Assembly: GCA_020725175.1 (NCBI GenBank)
Contig: DYFM01000003.1
Span: forward strand, 38,470 to 89,041
Length of the DNA: 50,572 nucleotides
Direction: 5' to 3'
Source of the DNA: Candidatus Paceibacter sp.
Lineage (GTDB): Bacteria; Patescibacteriota; Patescibacteriia; Magasanikbacterales; UBA922
Part shown: positions 1 to 9,079 of the stretch, piece by piece
How the letters are laid out: every line of letters starts with the position of its first letter
How positions within the stretch are numbered: the first letter of the stretch is position 1
The notes under the pieces: generated by a model
What the model was told of the DNA's origin: nothing
Database searches by the model: none
What the model saw: the letters and a program-made list of their open reading frames with translations, nothing else
Program-made: the position numbers and the translations under genes

Positions 1-2
1 TG

Positions 3-1016
3 ATCGGTGTGTTTCTCTTTTTTTATTCCAAAAAGAAAACCGCCGGAGGGTTACCGAGTATTTCGCTTGGAGGAGGTGGGCACACCAAAAATTTGGATAC
101 GTTTGCGGTAGACATTACCCGTTTGGCTCGGGAAGGGCATATTGATCCGGTGGTGGGTCGAGAAAAAGAAATCATGCGGCTGACGCAAATTTTGACTCGA
201 CGGACAAAAAACAATGTTGTTCTGGTAGGCTCTCCGGGAGTTGGAAAAACAGCGATCGTGGAAGGGTTGGCGGTCCGGATTGTTCATGGGGAGGTGCCGG
301 GTGTGTTGGCAAATAAACGTGTTTTGTCTCTTCGGGTAGCAGAGCTGTTGGCAGGAACAAAATACCGTGGTGAGTTTGAACAACGAATTAAAGGGCTGAT
401 CGATGATATTCGCACGTCAAACAGAACGATCATTTTATTTGTAGATGAAATTCATACGGTCATGCAAGCCAAAGGAACAGAAGGTTCGATCAACTTGGCG
501 GATATTCTGAAGCCGGCGTTGGCGCGAGGGGATTTGCAACTTATTGGAGCAACGACGCAAAAAGAGTACGAACAGTATATTCAACCGGATGAAACATGGG
601 ACCGACGGTTTCAGCGGGTGTTTGTTGACGAGCCGACTATTGATGAGGCGATTACCATTTTACATGGAATAAAGAAAAACTATGAGGAATATCATAAGAT
701 TCAATTTACCGATGACGCGATTGATGCAGCAGTGCGGCTCTCGGAAGAATATATCAGTGGTCGACAATTGCCAGACAAAGCGATTGATCTGATTGACGAG
801 GCGGCGGCTATGGTCAATGTGCATGAAGGTACAAATCCGCATCACACGGGACTCATTCACGCGGCGGCAGGTAAGTTTTCCGGTAAAGTAGTTGGTGGTG
901 GTATACCAGGAGAGGCTTCTGGTCAGATACCTGAAGCTATTCCTACGGTTACACGTGATGATATAAAAGAAGTGGTAGCTGAGTGGGCGGGTCTTCCGGT
1001 GACGGAGATTCATTAG
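3..1016 (+). CDS. Membrane-anchored ClpC-type AAA+ ATPase, first ATPase domain only (5' partial)
   Basis: AAA+ ATPases of the ClpA/B/C group use ATP to unfold or remodel proteins. The visible part has Walker [10 protein letters not shown] (about residues 76-84 counted from the GTG at 9), Walker B ILFVDEIH, sensor GATTQKEYE and the RRFQRV arginine-finger region, then the small domain ([14 protein letters not shown]). It stops at [11 protein letters not shown], exactly where ClpC would continue into its second ATPase domain. That domain, its ClpP-binding loop and the coiled-coil M domain are all absent. The frame stays open to the window edge, and the residues before the domain (IGVFLFFY then SKKK) look like the end of a membrane helix with a positive stop-transfer. 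I therefore take the GTG at 9 as internal and the gene as starting upstream. Family assignment is firm; substrate and protease partner are unknown. Confidence 0.85.
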   Translation: MGVFLFFYSKKKTAGGLPSISLGGGGHTKNLDTFAVDITRLAREGHIDPVVGREKEIMRLTQILTRRTKNNVVLVGSPGVGKTAIVEGLAVRIVHGEVPGVLANKRVLSLRVAELLAGTKYRGEFEQRIKGLIDDIRTSNRTIILFVDEIHTVMQAKGTEGSINLADILKPALARGDLQLIGATTQKEYEQYIQPDETWDRRFQRVFVDEPTIDEAITILHGIKKNYEEYHKIQFTDDAIDAAVRLSEEYISGRQLPDKAIDLIDEAAAMVNVHEGTNPHHTGLIHAAAGKFSGKVVGGGIPGEASGQIPEAIPTVTRDDIKEVVAEWAGLPVTEIH

Positions 1017-1059
1017 ATTTACATGTAATATCTTATTTATTTACTTATCGAAATTCACT

Positions 1060-1668
1060 ATGGAAAGTGTAACAAAAACAACATCGTCCTCCGCCTTGAA
1101 GATCGCACTTGCAACGGCATCGCTTATCGTAGTTGGTGCATTGGCCTACGGTTTTGGAGCATATCAGCGACCACAACATGATGTTTGGTATCTAACCTAC
1201 GGTTTTCAAGATCAAGAATCAACTATTGATACTGCAAGAACCTATGGATATAACCCTGTGTTAGGGTATGGGTATAATCCAGTAGAGTCCCCGGGTTATG
1301 GGTATGGTATTCCCTTTGGTGTTACCTATGGGTACAATGATAGTTATACAATTACACCATATACTGAGGAAGGATTACGACAAGAACCCCCGGTTAAAAT
1401 GGTCATGAGTCCAACAAAGCTTTTTCTCGGGAAAAAACAGCTACAGGAGTTTACCGTTTCACTTTACAATGAAAATGGCGATCTGTTGAGCGGGCATTAT
1501 CCAATTACATGGAAAGTGTCAGGAATGGATACGGCTTTTTTTGGTAATTCTCCCCAGGTATTGAAATATGTAGCTGGTATGAAGCGAGGAATTTACCGTG
1601 TTGAAGCATTCTATACCTCACTTGAAGGAAAGAAACTACATGCTGGAGCACAAGTTTATATTAAATAA
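1060..1668 (+). CDS. Anchored Tyr/Gly-rich surface protein, unknown function
   Basis: I do not recognise a family. The 202-residue protein has a short N-terminal tail, one hydrophobic segment (about residues 14-33) fitting a signal anchor, then a Tyr/Gly/Pro-rich stretch (about 60-115) with repeated GYNP and GYGY motifs. The C-terminal half (about 120-202) is beta-rich and Ig-like (MSPTKLFLGKKQLQEFTVSLY, then ITWKVSG). It probably sits on the outer face of the membrane. The start ATG lies 43 bases after the AAA+ gene stop and has T at -1 like nearly all genes here. Its 3' end overlaps the next gene by about 29 bases, suggesting co-transcription. The Tyr-rich repeats could be an adhesive or self-associating segment (inference). 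Confidence 0.7.
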   Translation: MESVTKTTSSSALKIALATASLIVVGALAYGFGAYQRPQHDVWYLTYGFQDQESTIDTARTYGYNPVLGYGYNPVESPGYGYGIPFGVTYGYNDSYTITPYTEEGLRQEPPVKMVMSPTKLFLGKKQLQEFTVSLYNENGDLLSGHYPITWKVSGMDTAFFGNSPQVLKYVAGMKRGIYRVEAFYTSLEGKKLHAGAQVYIK

Positions 1669-3079
1669 AAATTTTTACCGTTTTCTAAGAAAACTATTGA
1701 CAAGGCTACCCTCTTTGGGAGCCTTGTTTTATTTGTTCTTATTTGGTTTCGGGTTATTCTGGGTATGGTATGTTGGTAGTCACGGCGATCGTTCGTTTGG
1801 ATATGATGTAGGCTTATATAGACATTTTATTTTGGGATATGGTGGTTTGTTGGCTCATGATCCGGTTGTGCCGTTTGGATTTTCTTTTTTTTCAAATCTT
1901 TTACTTGCCCTTAATTTTTCTGTTGATGGTATCATGTACGGCTGGTTTGTTGGGTTTTTTTTAGGAATAGTGTTTTTGTTCTTCGTGTACGTAAAGAAAC
2001 GAACAGAAATGACAGTAGCATTTTTTGGCTGTTTACTTTTAATGACAAGTATAACATTTTTTGAATTGGCCTGGTGGTATTATTATCGACAAGTACTTGC
2101 GTTGTTTACTATCCTGTTCATGTTGATAGGTCTTGAGTATCAAAGGTGGTGGATCGTTACGCTATCTGTCGTAATTGTCGGAACAATCCACCCGTTATCG
2201 TTTGTACCGTTAGCTTTACTTCTTTTTAGCTATTTTTTCCTTCACAGTACACGCCGTCGGAGTATTTTAGTTTCTGCCGGAGTGGGTTTTTTTCTTGCTC
2301 TTTTATTCAATTGGGGTGAGTGGATAGGATATATCACACCTCTTTTCAGTGTAGGGATAACCAGTAATGCTTTTTTAGAAAGTGGAAAACAAGAGTTTAC
2401 TGGACAATTTCTTGATCCGATACAGTTTTTATCCACTACGTACCTGTATCTTCCTTTTGCTTTGTATGGGGTGGGAAGATATGTTAAAAAGTATCTAGAA
2501 TGGTCTGTTTTTTTGCTGACTTCTTTATTATTACTATTTTTTGGTGTGGTGTTTGCACATCGAATGCTTGTCTATGTAAATTTATCTCTCATTATATTTG
2601 CTGCTATTGGATTACGTGATGCTTGTAGGTGGCTTGGGTCGAAGCGGATTATATTATTTTTTTCCGGAATATATGTTATATTTTTACTTATACAATACGG
2701 ATGGTACGTGACAACAAAGGAGCCATATCTTACGCAGGAAGAGTGGGTTGCCGTTCAGGAGCTCCATCAGATACCGGCACAACAAACGGTTATTGTGTTG
2801 TCGTCATATTATGCCCCATGGCTTTATGGATTTTCAGATCATTATATTGTCGCACCAGGAATGTTGGATGATCGATCTTGGTCATACCATGATTGGGTAA
2901 GTTTTTGGTACAGTAAAGATGGAACTTCTAGACTCGAGCTGTTTCAACGCTTGCAACGACAACCTGAGGTAGTATATCTGTTTATTGGCCCACGAGACGA
3001 AAAGTTTCGTCATTCTTTTCTATCAACTTCATATTGTACACCGATTACCATGTCATTACTGCGGTGTGAGATAAGGTGA
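1640..3079 (+). CDS. Polytopic membrane protein, GT-C glycosyltransferase-like
   Basis: About 479 residues with some ten or more hydrophobic helices and a C-terminal extracytoplasmic domain (about 390-479). The first loop after helix 1 has acidic residues in GDRSFGYDVGLYRH, the place where GT-C glycosyltransferases keep catalytic acidic residues. That points to a lipid-linked-sugar transferase of the envelope, but I cannot name the family. The frame is open further upstream to a GTG at 1598; I chose ATG 1640 because it gives a shorter overlap with the preceding gene and a basic N terminus before the first helix. The start is uncertain, because this ATG lacks the T at -1 seen elsewhere. It ends with TGA. 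Confidence 0.6.
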   Translation: MLEHKFILNKNFYRFLRKLLTRLPSLGALFYLFLFGFGLFWVWYVGSHGDRSFGYDVGLYRHFILGYGGLLAHDPVVPFGFSFFSNLLLALNFSVDGIMYGWFVGFFLGIVFLFFVYVKKRTEMTVAFFGCLLLMTSITFFELAWWYYYRQVLALFTILFMLIGLEYQRWWIVTLSVVIVGTIHPLSFVPLALLLFSYFFLHSTRRRSILVSAGVGFFLALLFNWGEWIGYITPLFSVGITSNAFLESGKQEFTGQFLDPIQFLSTTYLYLPFALYGVGRYVKKYLEWSVFLLTSLLLLFFGVVFAHRMLVYVNLSLIIFAAIGLRDACRWLGSKRIILFFSGIYVIFLLIQYGWYVTTKEPYLTQEEWVAVQELHQIPAQQTVIVLSSYYAPWLYGFSDHYIVAPGMLDDRSWSYHDWVSFWYSKDGTSRLELFQRLQRQPEVVYLFIGPRDEKFRHSFLSTSYCTPITMSLLRCEIR

Positions 3080-3108
3080 AAGAAAAAGTGGATAACTATC
3101 AATATATG

Positions 3109-3117
3109 TGCTATAAT
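3109..3117 (+). promoter_or_regulatory. Extended -10 promoter for the surface protein at 3144
   Basis: TGCTATAAT is a perfect extended -10 element. The -35 region around 3088-3094 (TGGATA) is weak, as expected for extended -10 promoters. The predicted transcription start near 3124 leaves a leader of about 20 bases before the ATG at 3144. Confidence 0.55.
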
Positions 3118-3143
3118 AGTGCCATACATAATCTTCTTCACCT

Positions 3144-4424
3144 ATGCCTACAAGTACCGGAATAAAAACCTCTACCATTACCAACTTGCAATTGTCAGTC
3201 GCTACTCTGTTTATGGGGTTTGCGGCGGTAGCTGCGGCTGCAGTGGGAACTTCACCAAATGCTTGCGCTTCCGCTGCCTCTACTATCTCTATTACTTCCG
3301 GTACTTACTTGGTGTGTCCAAAGCAGCAGCTTGTTCATACGGTCCAGGATCAGGTTGAAACGTATACTGTCCGAGGGTATTCTACCTCTGGATTTGGACT
3401 ATTGACCAATGGCTCTCCAAAACTACTTTCTGTGCCTGCGCAACAAACCGCTCAGCTCACATGGGAAAACGGTCTTGAGGTCATGATCACGTATCATGGG
3501 CGCCTACGTGATGGTCAGGCAAGGATTTCCATTTCTTCTCAAGCGGCAACTCCTCCGCCGGTAAAAACAGTGTATCAGGCTCCGGTAGAACAACCCACTT
3601 GTGCTGATACTGACGAGGGGTTGACATACGATCTCAAAGGGACAGTCTCTTCTCTCATATCAGATAACAGTGGAACAACTTCTTCTGTGCAAAAAACAGA
3701 CTATTGTTATGTTGGTGACATGACTCAGTATGAAGCAGCAAGCGGAATTGGGGTGGCAGAATATGTTTGCGCGCCAGATAATAAAACTGCCAGTGTTACA
3801 TATAAGATATGTCCCCATGGTTGTTCTGATGGAGCGTGCTTACCATACTTTACCGGTGCTCCACAGCTCGCTATAGCCACCGATAAACTTGCTGGAACAG
3901 CAGTTGCTTCAGATACGATTTTATACGCACTTACTGTTGCTGCACCGAGTACCAATCCGGTATCGTTTTCACGAATAACGTTTGCGCTTCAAGGTACTGA
4001 AGAGGTAAAATCATGGCTAACCTGTTCTACAAGAGTAAGCGATGTGCCGTGGCAACTCAAAGATGCAGACACCAACATGTCAGTGAGTGCAGAAATTATA
4101 TATACAAATGGAAATGGACAATTGTGCAGTCAATCATCTATCTTACCGGCTTCGCAGGTTACGTTTATATTACAAAACCCTCTTGTTGTATCTGCCGGTA
4201 GTACACGGACTCTTCTATTACGTGCGGATACAACCAGTCTCACGGGGATTTCCTCAGGTTCTTTAGTTGTTCATGTTCCGGCTGATCACACTCTTTCGTC
4301 TGCATCCCCGTATTATTTACAATCAACTTTGTGGTGGCCGGGAGAACAGACGGTACCTATGAGTGAACTGTTTTCAGGAAATTATCTTGGGTTACCTCTT
4401 CCATCAGCTACTACAGTGTTTTAG
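3144..4424 (+). CDS. Anchored cysteine-containing surface protein, unknown function
   Basis: The 426-residue protein begins with a short Thr/Ser tail and a hydrophobic Ala-rich segment (about 15-40). This strongly resembles the anchor of the next gene's product, so the two probably localise alike. A middle region (about 150-230) holds paired cysteines ending in CPHGCSDGACL, a pattern I associate with secreted proteins of Patescibacteria and some archaea; its role is not known to me. The C-terminal part (about 235-420) is beta-rich. It has its own extended -10 promoter just upstream and is followed by about 140 bases before the next gene, so it may be monocistronic. Surface location is inferred from the anchor and composition. 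Confidence 0.7.
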   Translation: MPTSTGIKTSTITNLQLSVATLFMGFAAVAAAAVGTSPNACASAASTISITSGTYLVCPKQQLVHTVQDQVETYTVRGYSTSGFGLLTNGSPKLLSVPAQQTAQLTWENGLEVMITYHGRLRDGQARISISSQAATPPPVKTVYQAPVEQPTCADTDEGLTYDLKGTVSSLISDNSGTTSSVQKTDYCYVGDMTQYEAASGIGVAEYVCAPDNKTASVTYKICPHGCSDGACLPYFTGAPQLAIATDKLAGTAVASDTILYALTVAAPSTNPVSFSRITFALQGTEEVKSWLTCSTRVSDVPWQLKDADTNMSVSAEIIYTNGNGQLCSQSSILPASQVTFILQNPLVVSAGSTRTLLLRADTTSLTGISSGSLVVHVPADHTLSSASPYYLQSTLWWPGEQTVPMSELFSGNYLGLPLPSATTVF

Positions 4425-4462
4425 AGTATTTGAAGGAGTTTTGATCTGAAAAATAATGGTTT

Positions 4463-4491
4463 TTGACATTACAGATGTGGTGTACCATACA
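4463..4491 (+). promoter_or_regulatory. Probable promoter for the 896-residue surface protein
   Basis: TTGACA at 4463-4468 followed after 17 bases by CATACA at 4486-4491. The -35 is perfect and the -10 is weak. It lies about 75 bases before the ATG at 4566. Confidence 0.4.
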
Positions 4492-4565
4492 TACGTATAC
4501 TGTTACTTATATTTTTTCATCCACTCTTCTTTTTACAAAGTAATGAGAGGAGAAATCTACTTACT

Positions 4566-7256
4566 ATGAACACGCAACCAACTCCTCCTTCAGCTGCCTC
4601 GGTACAGACCATATCAAGTACTAAGATGGCCGTTGCTCTCATGTTTTTAGGTGCTGCTATAGTGGCTGCCGCGGCAACATTTTCGCTCACACATTGCCCG
4701 GACGAAATAATTCCCGGAATTAGTCTCAAAACCAGTCAGTTCCCCGGTTTGACCATGGGAGACATACAGAAAACGGCTTCTGTTGCTTCGTTTGCTTCTC
4801 TTGAGCATGATATATCAGCGGTAAAACACTTTTATACTCAACCGATACAAGGTGGTTCTGCAAATGTCACTGTACAGTACTTTGAATATCATTCCTCTGC
4901 TATTGCAAAAGATGTGGCCGGAAAACTGCTTACTGCTTATGCTGAAAAAGAAACCACTCCGGAGATTGCGTATAGTTTTACGGACGACTCAAACACGTTT
5001 CTTTCTGGGTCGTTTGCTGGTTGTTTGACGAGTGTCACAGAGCGTCAGCCGCTTGGTATAGATTGTTTTATACAAAAAGATGCCATCTTGGTTCAGTTTA
5101 CATTGAGCGATGTGGCTGAATCAAGTACTATTCCCGGAATACTCTTAACACAGCTGGGAAAGAACATGCGAGAATATCAAATGCAGTGTTCATTGGTAAA
5201 CAAAACAGTAACCAAGCCAGATTTGGTATTAAGTAATATGGTGATCAAAAAAGATCACCCTGGTATTGAAGTAAAAACTCCGGACAATGCAGGTTCTGCT
5301 ATTGCAACAGTAACTGAGGAAGTGGAGACATTGACCATAGGTGTTGTGCTTGAAAGTGATATCGGAAAAAACATTCCTCAGCTTCAGTTGTCGGCCAAAC
5401 TGAAGAACCCAAGTGACGATCGACAGGCACTGCGTCCATTCACCACATTCAATGCTATTCCCACAGTAAAACATAATACAAATTGGACCGGTACGGCTAG
5501 CATTATTACCGTAGAGGATATCTCTTTTGACACCGCAAAAAAATATTTGCTGACATTTACCATGGATGTTCCAAAAGCGTTGTTGCAACTGCCGGATTTA
5601 GAGACAGTACAATTGGTGGTTGAGGTGGACTCTAACCAACAATTTTCCGAGTCAAATGAAAATAACAATATGCTCCGATTGGAATTGAGTCGAGCAAGCG
5701 CCTCTCCTGAGCCAACAATAATTTCGGCAGAATTCGTCGAACCGAATGATTCAGTTACCGTTGGTGCGGGACAAGAATTTTGTGTAGTTGTAAAAGGGAA
5801 GTATACCGATGCCCGGGAAGAACTGGTATTCATCAAGCACCGGGGGGACAATTCAAACCCTTCAGATGTAACATTTTCTTTCAATTCTACTGAAAACATT
5901 GAGGTACGACCACTCACCTGTGCTGCGGGAGATGGGTATGGTATTGTTGCCCCAACTGAAGTTGGGGAATACATTTTAACAGTACATATGTTGCGTGACA
6001 GTGAGTACAGTGAAACGCCGCTTGATAGACTTGCAATGAAAGTAGTTGACTCTGAAGAAGATGCCTGTCCGGAAATTTCCGGTACGCAATCAGCCGGAAC
6101 AGCCTGTGCAGTGGAGGAAAAAGATGTGTGCCCGGATATTGAGGGGATACAGACGAGCGCAGCAGATTGTCCGAAAAAAGAAACAAATTCCGGTGGTTCT
6201 ACTAATTCAAACAGCCAACCAGTAAATTCCGGATCAGGCGGAGGATCATCTAGCGGAAGTAGTTCCGGTGGTGGATCAAGCGGTGGCGGTGGTGGAGGCG
6301 CAGCGATACTACCAGCAGCCCCAACAGTGCAAGTGCCGTCTGTCTCGGCTGGAACCGGTGGCTCAACCTCTCCGGTTCAAATAAATCAGGGAGCGAAGAC
6401 CACCTCTATAAACTCGGTTACTCTTACCATGCCAACAACCAACGCTGATCAGATGGCCATTTCGAATACAGCAAATTTTTCCGGGGCCTCGTGGCAGCCA
6501 TTGAAAAAAACAGTAAACTGGGAATTGACTTCCGGAACGGGAAAAAAGACTGTATATATTAAGTTTCGGAATTCAAAAACCGGTGGCGTTACTGGGGTTT
6601 ATTCTAGTACGATTGATGTGGTAGCAAAAACTGCACAACAGCCAAAACCTGTTTCTGCTCCGTCACCAAAGCCAACACCGGTTTCTTGTGCACTCACACC
6701 CGGAAAAGCGTATAAAACTGCAAATTCACCGGCTATTTATTATGTAACAAGTCAGTGTACCAAACGACCATTCAAGAACTCCGTGGTATTTTTTACCTAC
6801 TTTACTGCTTGGTCTGAAGTACAGACTGTGTCTACCTTACCTCCAAACGATGCGATTCAGTTTATGCCATGGGGACCAAAATATAATCCCAAATCCGGTG
6901 CGTTGGTAAAAGTGCCGGAGGATCCAAAGGTATATCTCCTTTTGAATGGTAAAAAATATTGGATCACCAGTGAATCTGTCTTTACCGGGCTGGGGTACCA
7001 ATGGAATTGGATTGAAGATGCGGATCCAACATTACTGAACTCATTTCAAACTGTTGGGGAGTTGTCATTGACAAACGTTCATATGGATGGAACGGTATTC
7101 AAGTACCCAAATAGTCCAAAAGTGTATGTTCTTGTGGGTGGAAAAAAGAGTTGGATTGTCAACGAAGCTGCGTTTAACAAACTTGGCTACCGCTGGGATC
7201 GCATTGTCACGATTCCTGTTAGTGAAACGTATCCAAATGGAGCAGATTTGAAATAA
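4566..7256 (+). CDS. Large anchored surface protein with CARDB-like domain and C-terminal repeat module
   Basis: 896 residues. An N-terminal signal anchor (about 20-42, LMFLGAAIVAAAATFSL) resembles that of the preceding protein. A CARDB/Ig-like domain starts near 216 (KPDLVLSNMVIKK) and runs to about 385, with a second beta domain to about 490. Two short cysteine repeats (CPEISGTQ...C and CPDIEGIQ...C, about 500-535) precede a Gly/Ser linker (about 537-580). An Ig-like domain (about 626-700) is followed by a C-terminal module (about 705-896) with repeats of the type PKVYLLLNGKKYWI...F..LGY.W..I. The last 270 residues or so are clearly homologous to the end of the protein at 16747-20841. A strong terminator follows. 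The C-terminal module may attach the protein to the cell surface or bind a ligand (inference). Confidence 0.75.
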   Translation: MNTQPTPPSAASVQTISSTKMAVALMFLGAAIVAAAATFSLTHCPDEIIPGISLKTSQFPGLTMGDIQKTASVASFASLEHDISAVKHFYTQPIQGGSANVTVQYFEYHSSAIAKDVAGKLLTAYAEKETTPEIAYSFTDDSNTFLSGSFAGCLTSVTERQPLGIDCFIQKDAILVQFTLSDVAESSTIPGILLTQLGKNMREYQMQCSLVNKTVTKPDLVLSNMVIKKDHPGIEVKTPDNAGSAIATVTEEVETLTIGVVLESDIGKNIPQLQLSAKLKNPSDDRQALRPFTTFNAIPTVKHNTNWTGTASIITVEDISFDTAKKYLLTFTMDVPKALLQLPDLETVQLVVEVDSNQQFSESNENNNMLRLELSRASASPEPTIISAEFVEPNDSVTVGAGQEFCVVVKGKYTDAREELVFIKHRGDNSNPSDVTFSFNSTENIEVRPLTCAAGDGYGIVAPTEVGEYILTVHMLRDSEYSETPLDRLAMKVVDSEEDACPEISGTQSAGTACAVEEKDVCPDIEGIQTSAADCPKKETNSGGSTNSNSQPVNSGSGGGSSSGSSSGGGSSGGGGGGAAILPAAPTVQVPSVSAGTGGSTSPVQINQGAKTTSINSVTLTMPTTNADQMAISNTANFSGASWQPLKKTVNWELTSGTGKKTVYIKFRNSKTGGVTGVYSSTIDVVAKTAQQPKPVSAPSPKPTPVSCALTPGKAYKTANSPAIYYVTSQCTKRPFKNSVVFFTYFTAWSEVQTVSTLPPNDAIQFMPWGPKYNPKSGALVKVPEDPKVYLLLNGKKYWITSESVFTGLGYQWNWIEDADPTLLNSFQTVGELSLTNVHMDGTVFKYPNSPKVYVLVGGKKSWIVNEAAFNKLGYRWDRIVTIPVSETYPNGADLK

Positions 7257-7273
7257 AAATTACGGTGTTAATA

Positions 7274-7308
7274 AAAAGAGGAACAAATAAAGTTCCTCTT
7301 TTGTTTTT
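7274..7308 (+). terminator. Intrinsic terminator after the 896-residue surface protein
   Basis: An 11-bp perfect stem (AAAAGAGGAAC with GTTCCTCTTTT) with a 7-base loop, followed by a T-rich tail (GTTTTTG). Confidence 0.85.
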
Positions 7309-7370
7309 GTAAGATATATACGTGGTTATATAGTAAGAAGTGTGACCGCTCTAGAGGTGGATAACCACCA

Positions 7371-7399
7371 TTGACAAAACAAATAAAGAAGTGTACTAT
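7371..7399 (+). promoter_or_regulatory. nusA promoter
   Basis: TTGACA at 7371-7376, a 17-base spacer, and TACTAT at 7394-7399. The predicted transcription start is near 7406, giving nusA an unusually long leader of about 190 bases. Confidence 0.7.
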
Positions 7400-7408
7400 T
7401 CTGAATAT

Positions 7409-7434
7409 AGTAGCTTATAAAAGCTGCTTTTTTT
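7409..7434 (+). promoter_or_regulatory. Terminator-like hairpin at the very start of the nusA leader
   Basis: An 8-bp stem (AGTAGCTT with AAGCTGCT) and a 4-base loop, followed directly by seven T residues. It begins only a few bases after the predicted start site. It could be an attenuator or a 5' stabilising hairpin. NusA itself affects termination, so autoregulation is possible (inference). Confidence 0.5.
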
Positions 7435-7492
7435 ATACCTTAATTTATACCTTAACTTATACCTTAACTTATACCTTAACTTATACCTTAAT
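7433..7492 (+). repeat. 12-base tandem repeat, five copies, in the nusA leader
   Basis: Five consecutive near-identical units of TTATACCTTAAC (last-base variants AT/AC) fill the leader between the hairpin and an AAGCAGA-rich stretch at 7496-7560. That stretch resembles the hairpin repeats near 44.9 and 47.7 kb. I see no coding sequence in the 341-base gap 7257-7597. Confidence 0.85.
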
Positions 7493-7597
7493 TTAAGCCT
7501 GTAGGCAAGTAAGCAGAGTAGGCAGAATAAGCAGTACAAACATTGTTTCTGCGTACAAGCGTTTTCTGCATACTGCGTACAAGCTAGTATTTACTAT

Positions 7598-8863
7598 ATG
7601 TCATCAGAAATCGTCAAAGCATTACAGTTTCTCTGTGATGAAAAAGGATTGCAATATGAAGTCGTGCTTGAAGCGTTAGAATCAGCTCTTGCGGCAGCGT
7701 ATCGAAAAGATTTTGGGAGTAAGACCGGTAATTACACGGTAAAGTTTGATCCGGAAACCGGTGATATGCAGGTGTGGGACATCAAGACGGTGGTAGAAGA
7801 TATGACCGAAGAAGAAGTGGAAGCCGCACAAACTGAACTTACTGCTCGTCGAGAACAAGCACGAGAAGAGGGTCGAGAATTGGCAGAAGAGGAAATTGCT
7901 GATTTGCATGTCTTCAATCCAAAGCTTCACATTATGCTGAGTGAAGCAAAGTTGATTAAAGCAGATGCTGAGGTTGGCGAGGTATTGGAGATTGAAAAAG
8001 AAGTGCCGCATGACTTTGGGCGTATGGCTGCCATGACTGCGAAACAGGTAATTATTCAAAAACTTCGGGAAGCGGAACGAAGCGTGGTGTTTGATGATAT
8101 TAAGGCGCAAGAAGGAACGCTTATCCAAGGGACAGTGCAACGTCGTGATCGAACTGGGGCAGTGACCATTGACCTGGGAAAAATCATGGCAACCTTGCCA
8201 CAGACCGAACAGAGTCCACGGGAGCAGTACCGGCCTGGTTTACGAATGAAGTTTTACATTCTCAAGGCAGAAATGACGCAGCGTGGTCCGGAAATTACCT
8301 TGTCACGTTCTAGCAAAAAAATGGTGGAAACAGTGTTTGCGCAAGAAATTCCGGAAATTGCGAGTGGTGATGTAGAAATCAGAGCCATTGCACGAGATCC
8401 GGGCAATCGTTCCAAAGTCGCCGTCTTTACTGATGATGAAGCGATTGATCCAATTGGTGCATGTATCGGTCAAAAAGGCAGTCGTATTACCACTATTATT
8501 GAAGAGCTCGGCGGAGAAAAAATTGATGTGATTCAGTGGAAAGACAATGCGGTTGAATTTATAAAACAAGCTCTTTCGCCGGCCAAGGTGGATGGGGTAG
8601 AGCTTGATGAAGAGAATAAAGAAGCAAAAGCTTTTGTAGCCGAAGATCAGTTTTCGCTCGCAATTGGTCGTGGAGGGCAAAATGTACGTTTAGCAGCTGA
8701 TTTGACGGGTTGGAAAATCAATGTAGTGCAGCAAGATAATGAAGAAGTAGTGGTAAGTAGTGAGGATGAGGTGGATAAAGTGGAGGAAGTGGTGAATGGT
8801 TCATCAAAGGAAGAGGTTGGGGTTGCAGAAGAAAGTACTGAAAAAGAAGAGGAGAGGGAGTAA
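7598..8863 (+). CDS. nusA: Transcription termination/antitermination factor NusA
   Basis: NusA binds RNA polymerase and nascent RNA and modulates pausing, termination and antitermination. The 421-residue product has the typical N-terminal polymerase-binding domain (EALESALAAAYRKDFG), an S1 domain (about 168-235), KH1 with GACIGQKGSR (about 286) and KH2 with IGRGGQNVR (about 355). It ends with a short acidic Glu-rich tail rather than the duplicated acidic repeats of enterobacterial NusA. It lacks the usual neighbours rimP and infB here and appears to be transcribed alone from the promoter at 7371, with a terminator after it. Confidence 0.96.
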   Translation: MSSEIVKALQFLCDEKGLQYEVVLEALESALAAAYRKDFGSKTGNYTVKFDPETGDMQVWDIKTVVEDMTEEEVEAAQTELTARREQAREEGRELAEEEIADLHVFNPKLHIMLSEAKLIKADAEVGEVLEIEKEVPHDFGRMAAMTAKQVIIQKLREAERSVVFDDIKAQEGTLIQGTVQRRDRTGAVTIDLGKIMATLPQTEQSPREQYRPGLRMKFYILKAEMTQRGPEITLSRSSKKMVETVFAQEIPEIASGDVEIRAIARDPGNRSKVAVFTDDEAIDPIGACIGQKGSRITTIIEELGGEKIDVIQWKDNAVEFIKQALSPAKVDGVELDEENKEAKAFVAEDQFSLAIGRGGQNVRLAADLTGWKINVVQQDNEEVVVSSEDEVDKVEEVVNGSSKEEVGVAEESTEKEEERE

Positions 8864-8931
8864 TTTTTTTTGGAAATAACGAAATAGCGAAACGACGAAA
8901 TAATGAAACAAAGAAATAAGGAAACGCTTGG

Positions 8932-8952
8932 TGATGCACTGAGCGTTTTTTT
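8932..8952 (+). terminator. Probable terminator after nusA
   Basis: The stem AAACGCT with AGCGTTT (loop of 3-13 bases depending on pairing) is followed by a run of T. It sits downstream of a GAAATAAC-type low-complexity stretch (8868-8931). Confidence 0.7.
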
Positions 8953-8966
8953 GTTGATAGGAACAC

Positions 8967-9040
8967 TGATGGAACGGATAAAACTGATAAAAACGGATCT
9001 ATTGATATCCGTTCAATCCGTTACATTCGCGGTCTATTAC
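8967..9040. repeat. Hairpin repeat (GATGAAACGGAT family) upstream of rnhB
   Basis: Degenerate member of a palindromic family: AACGGAT occurs twice on the left arm (about 8973 and 8992) and ATCCGTT twice on the right arm, ending in a CGCGGTCT-like tail. Better-preserved copies lie at 20962-21031 and 47041-47116. Confidence 0.6.
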
Positions 9041-9079
9041 ATTGAACAATGGCACGAACTATGGTATAACATCCCTCAT

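Noticed and set aside
8903-9079. N-terminal extension of RNase HII
   Set aside because: It translates a terminator and a palindromic repeat; the ATG at 9080 gives the family length and motif position.
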